64,000 nt of DNA. Source: Candidatus Dependentiae bacterium (GTDB lineage Bacteria; Babelota; Babeliae; Babelales; RVW-14). Positions 61,625-64,000 of the stretch are shown piece by piece. The notes below the pieces were generated by a model. The model ran no database searches, was not told the origin of the DNA, and was given only the letters and a program-made list of their open reading frames with translations. The position numbers were made by a program, and so were the translations under genes. The DNA lies in the NCBI GenBank assembly GCA_018266175.1, contig JAFEAY010000003.1:294642-358641 (forward strand). The letters run 5' to 3'. Within the stretch, counting starts at the first letter, position 1; the number at the start of each line of letters is the position of its first letter.

Positions 61625-62716
61625 TTACCGCATAAATACTAAGCATGCTTCAACGGTAATCAAAATAATGATAACCAATGTCAGCATCTCTTCATGAATG
61701 GTATCAAGCCGATCTTGGTACACGGTGTACAAATCACGAATAATATCAAGCTTACGGTTAAGCGAATCTCGCCAACCTTTGAGTGAAAGCTTTTCGGTCA
61801 ACATAGAATAAAGCTTGGAATAATAAGCATCGCCTGCAAGTTTGATACTGTTTTCAAGCCGTTCGGTAATTACCGAAATATCAACACGCAGTTTGGTCAA
61901 ACGTAAAACAGGCAAATCAACATAACGATTCCAGAGTGGCAAGTACGCTGAAAAAGGAACTTTAAACGCTTCTTGATTGTAGAAAAAGTTAAGTTTATGA
62001 TCAAGCAATCGATCAAAATATTGCAATTCAAGCTTCTGAATGTTGGCGTACTCAAAAAATTCAAGCGGTTCAAAATATTCATCATCATAAATAAAAGAAC
62101 CTTCGCTATCAATAATAATGAGATCTTGTCCGTAGTAACCAATGGTCGAATTTAAAATTTCATCTTTTTGATAATCTGAAAGGTTGTAAATTTCAAGCTT
62201 GAGCAGTGAGGCAATCTTTGATCCGTAACGCTCTTTAAACTCTTCTGGAGTCAAGGTATCTTTAATCGGATGCATCTGCACCGCAAAATAAGAGCTTCTT
62301 AAATTGTAAAAGCGCGGCTTTTTAACTGCAGGCAAAATCTTTTTAAAAACTCCTCTGGCATCGATTTCACTTTTTTCATCAAAGGTCTTTTTAATATCGA
62401 TCACCTTAAGCTTTAAATCTTCAAATGAATCTTCAAATGGTATGCGATAACAAAAAGAAAGTGCACCAAAGTGGTGTATTTTGCTTGAAATACAGCTTGC
62501 ATTTTTGACACCATAATCTTGCAATTCTTCACGTTGATCTTGAAGCCTAAACGACAGTGGTAAATGATAATTTTTAAAATAAGAAGAAAGCGGAACCACG
62601 CATGGCTGGAGCAATCCCTTGTTTTTAATAAGATCTAAATCAACATCATCACCAACATCAAAGATATAAAACAATAAAATATTACCGGTAAACATTTCTT
62701 TGTGCTGCTCTTCCAT
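61625..62716 (-). CDS. RMD1/YagE family (DUF155) membrane protein
   Basis: 363 residues with one C-terminal membrane helix (LTLVIIILITVEACLVFM). The region before it (SVITERLENSIKLAGDAYYS then KLYSMLTEKL, and LDIIRDLYTVYQDRLDTIHE) is the conserved helical C-terminal part of the family to which yeast RMD1 and human RMND1 belong. The N-terminal half (residues about 10-170) is alpha/beta and more variable. Mitochondrial members support translation; the bacterial role is unknown. The ATG at 62716 is preceded by GGAGAAAA. It may be cotranscribed with gmhB, which ends 29 bases upstream. Confidence 0.82.
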   Translation of the reverse strand: MEEQHKEMFTGNILLFYIFDVGDDVDLDLIKNKGLLQPCVVPLSSYFKNYHLPLSFRLQDQREELQDYGVKNASCISSKIHHFGALSFCYRIPFEDSFEDLKLKVIDIKKTFDEKSEIDARGVFKKILPAVKKPRFYNLRSSYFAVQMHPIKDTLTPEEFKERYGSKIASLLKLEIYNLSDYQKDEILNSTIGYYGQDLIIIDSEGSFIYDDEYFEPLEFFEYANIQKLELQYFDRLLDHKLNFFYNQEAFKVPFSAYLPLWNRYVDLPVLRLTKLRVDISVITERLENSIKLAGDAYYSKLYSMLTEKLSLKGWRDSLNRKLDIIRDLYTVYQDRLDTIHEEMLTLVIIILITVEACLVFMR

Positions 62717-62745
62717 GGTTTTCTCCTGGGCTATTTGATATTTTT

Positions 62746-63264
62746 TTAATTTTTTTTAGTTACAAAAACTTTTTCGTCCCACCACCCTGGTGATTTTTCA
62801 AGAACCTGGTCGATGATAAACGCATTACACCCGGCTGCTTGTCCCGCATCAACATCAAGCTGCTTATCACCAAACATGAGTGAGGCTTGTAAATTAATTC
62901 CATGCTCTTGAGCAGCTTTTAGTAACATCCCAGGACCAGGCTTACGACAATTGCAAGCAATCAGCAATTCGGGAATAACCGCATCGGTTGGGTGATGAGG
63001 ACAATAATAAAATTGCTTAATCACAACACCCCGCTGCTGCAATCGATGATACAGAACCTCATGTGTTTGCTCAACAAATTGAGCTGAAATGTGGCCCCGA
63101 GCAATACCTGACTGGTTAGTCACCACAAACAATGTGTAACCTTTTGCTTGGCACACAGCGGCAAAAGCAACCGCTTGCTCTATTAATTGAATTTGGTGTA
63201 ATGCACTGAGGTAGTGAACATCTTTAATAAGCGTTCCATCGCGATCAAAAAAAGCAGCTTTCAT
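62746..63264 (-). CDS. gmhB: D,D-heptose 1,7-bisphosphate phosphatase GmhB
   Basis: 172 residues from the ATG at 63264. HAD phosphatase removing the 7-phosphate in ADP-heptose synthesis for LPS core. Motif I FFDRDGTL (Asp7 nucleophile, Asp9 acid), VVTNQSGIARG (motif II), a zinc-binding set YCPHHP...CNCRKPGPGM with motif III Lys, and MFGDKQLDVDAG (motif IV). The frame is open 20 codons upstream, but those lack a ribosome site and the family begins at this Met. HisB-N-like enzymes are similar; the zinc loop spacing favours GmhB. Confidence 0.9.
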   Translation of the reverse strand: MKAAFFDRDGTLIKDVHYLSALHQIQLIEQAVAFAAVCQAKGYTLFVVTNQSGIARGHISAQFVEQTHEVLYHRLQQRGVVIKQFYYCPHHPTDAVIPELLIACNCRKPGPGMLLKAAQEHGINLQASLMFGDKQLDVDAGQAAGCNAFIIDQVLEKSPGWWDEKVFVTKKN

Positions 63265-63338
63265 AGTTTCTTTACAATTGTCTGGGAATTTAAAAATTAC
63301 ATTATGCAGGCAAGCATAGCACAAAACACAATTTCTGA

Positions 63339-64000
63339 TCAGGGAGCCTGCGCAGCACGTTGCTCCATAATGCGCTCATACCCTTGCAAAAATTTTTTGG
63401 TTGCAACAATTGCAGGTGCTGATGACCCAACGTTTTCAATTAAAATGACCAATGAAAGCGGCTTGCCTCCTTTGTAAGAAAAGAAGCTAATCAACCAAGC
63501 ATGTTCAAGCTGTCGTGCTGAGGTTACCTGACGAGACAACGCACAAGTCTGAGCGGTTCCAGTTTTGACGTAGGTATCAAAATTTTTGAGTGATCGCAGT
63601 CGCCACCCAGTTCCCGAATCAACGGCTTCTTTCATCGATTCACGTAAAAAAGTACGGGTCGACTCAGCCAAGCGCAATTTTTCCCGCTCAACAGGCTCAG
63701 CTTCAATAAGGCGCGGTTTAACCAGGTAACCGGTACAAATTGAGTTAACCAATCGAGAAATTTGCAGAGGGGTTGCTAACAGATAGCTCTGACCAATGCT
63801 TGCCGAAAGTGTTTCACCCCGCCACCAAGACTCCCCCTTGGCCATTTTTTTCCACGACGTTGTGGGAACAAGGCCACTCTTTTCGGGAAGCAGGAAATTG
63901 GTCTTTTGCCCAAGACCAAAGCAAGCGGCATATGATGCCAGCTTGTCGATCTTTATTTTCTTTGCAATTTCGAAGCACTGGATATTACACGACTTTGCAA
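63339..64000 (-). CDS. mrdA: Penicillin-binding protein 2 (partial, N-terminus beyond the window)
   Basis: Transpeptidase that cross-links peptidoglycan of the lateral wall with RodA. About 219 C-terminal residues are present. SCN near the edge is the SxN motif and YVKTGTAQ is the KTG motif; the active-site SxxK lies outside. WWRGETLSASIGQSYLLATP and LEHAWLISFFSYKGGKPLS match MrdA better than FtsI or class A enzymes. The frame runs open to the right edge; the ATG at 63845 is internal. gmhB follows 74 bases on. No rodA is directly downstream; a rodA is at the other end of the window. Confidence 0.88.
   Translation of the reverse strand, partial: AKSCNIQCFEIAKKIKIDKLASYAACFGLGQKTNFLLPEKSGLVPTTSWKKMAKGESWWRGETLSASIGQSYLLATPLQISRLVNSICTGYLVKPRLIEAEPVEREKLRLAESTRTFLRESMKEAVDSGTGWRLRSLKNFDTYVKTGTAQTCALSRQVTSARQLEHAWLISFFSYKGGKPLSLVILIENVGSSAPAIVATKKFLQGYERIMEQRAAQAP

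Noticed and set aside
1-64000. CRISPR array
   Set aside because: No set of equal-length repeats with spacers. The repetitive parts are in-frame protein repeats.
1-64000. Joining the two window edges into one mrdA-rodA operon
   Set aside because: Both ends carry minus-strand wall genes, but each is cut in its own coding sequence (rodA C-terminus left, PBP2 N-terminus right), so the ends cannot simply abut.

Overview
The window reads as chromosome from a host-dependent Gram-negative bacterium, most likely of the candidate phylum Dependentiae (TM6). This is inferred from gene content, since no rRNA is present. It is AT-rich and has two tandem ATP/ADP (NTT) translocases, which mark an energy parasite of eukaryotic cells. 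It still makes LPS (waaA, gmhB, lptB) and a rod-type wall (rodA, mreC, PBP2). About twenty of its roughly forty-five genes encode proteins with an N-terminal signal peptide, and many of these carry eukaryotic-type repeats or domains.

Layout. 1-3932: rodA (cut by the left edge), sbcC and a tiny acidic exported protein. 4234-13694: a 17-repeat LRR protein, a type I periplasmic binding protein followed by a pentameric ligand-gated ion channel, waaA, and an ankyrin protein with an NLS-like motif. 13751-25863: lon, the NTT pair, rpsB behind a structured leader, tRNA-Ser, SRP RNA, a flavodoxin-fold oxidoreductase, dnaX, der and lptB. 25915-33691: an exported protein that appears to have been inserted between lptB and hpf (a frameshifted copy of the lptB 3' end lies just before hpf), a WD40 protein, and two PafA-like phosphatases on either side of a membrane protein. 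33802-44702: an island of exported coiled-coil, low-complexity proteins (one with a J domain, one with an SH3-ligand-like tail, one with PP1-docking-like motifs), plus a beta-helix/propeller protein and a jacalin-like lectin. 44896-49934: MATE transporter, gatC, gatA, a dihydrouridine synthase and mreC. 50109-57038: a 2309-residue exported protein with two Hsp90-type (GHKL) ATPase regions, an HELEH motif and C-terminal ankyrin repeats. 57148-64000: tRNA-Arg, a GC-richer non-coding stretch, a DEAD-box helicase with a repetitive tail, a signal-peptide methyltransferase, arfB, small proteins, an RMD1-family protein, gmhB and PBP2 (cut by the right edge).

How the parts fit. The housekeeping genes maintain an LPS/peptidoglycan envelope and translation. 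The NTT pair imports host nucleotides. The exported repeat, lectin, J-domain, methyltransferase and GHKL proteins are plausible host-interface factors. The most unusual local unit is the solute-binding protein next to a Cys-loop-family channel, with no ABC permease genes nearby: a possible ligand-sensing or ion-conducting pair. All functional statements come from motif reading by eye; no database search was possible.
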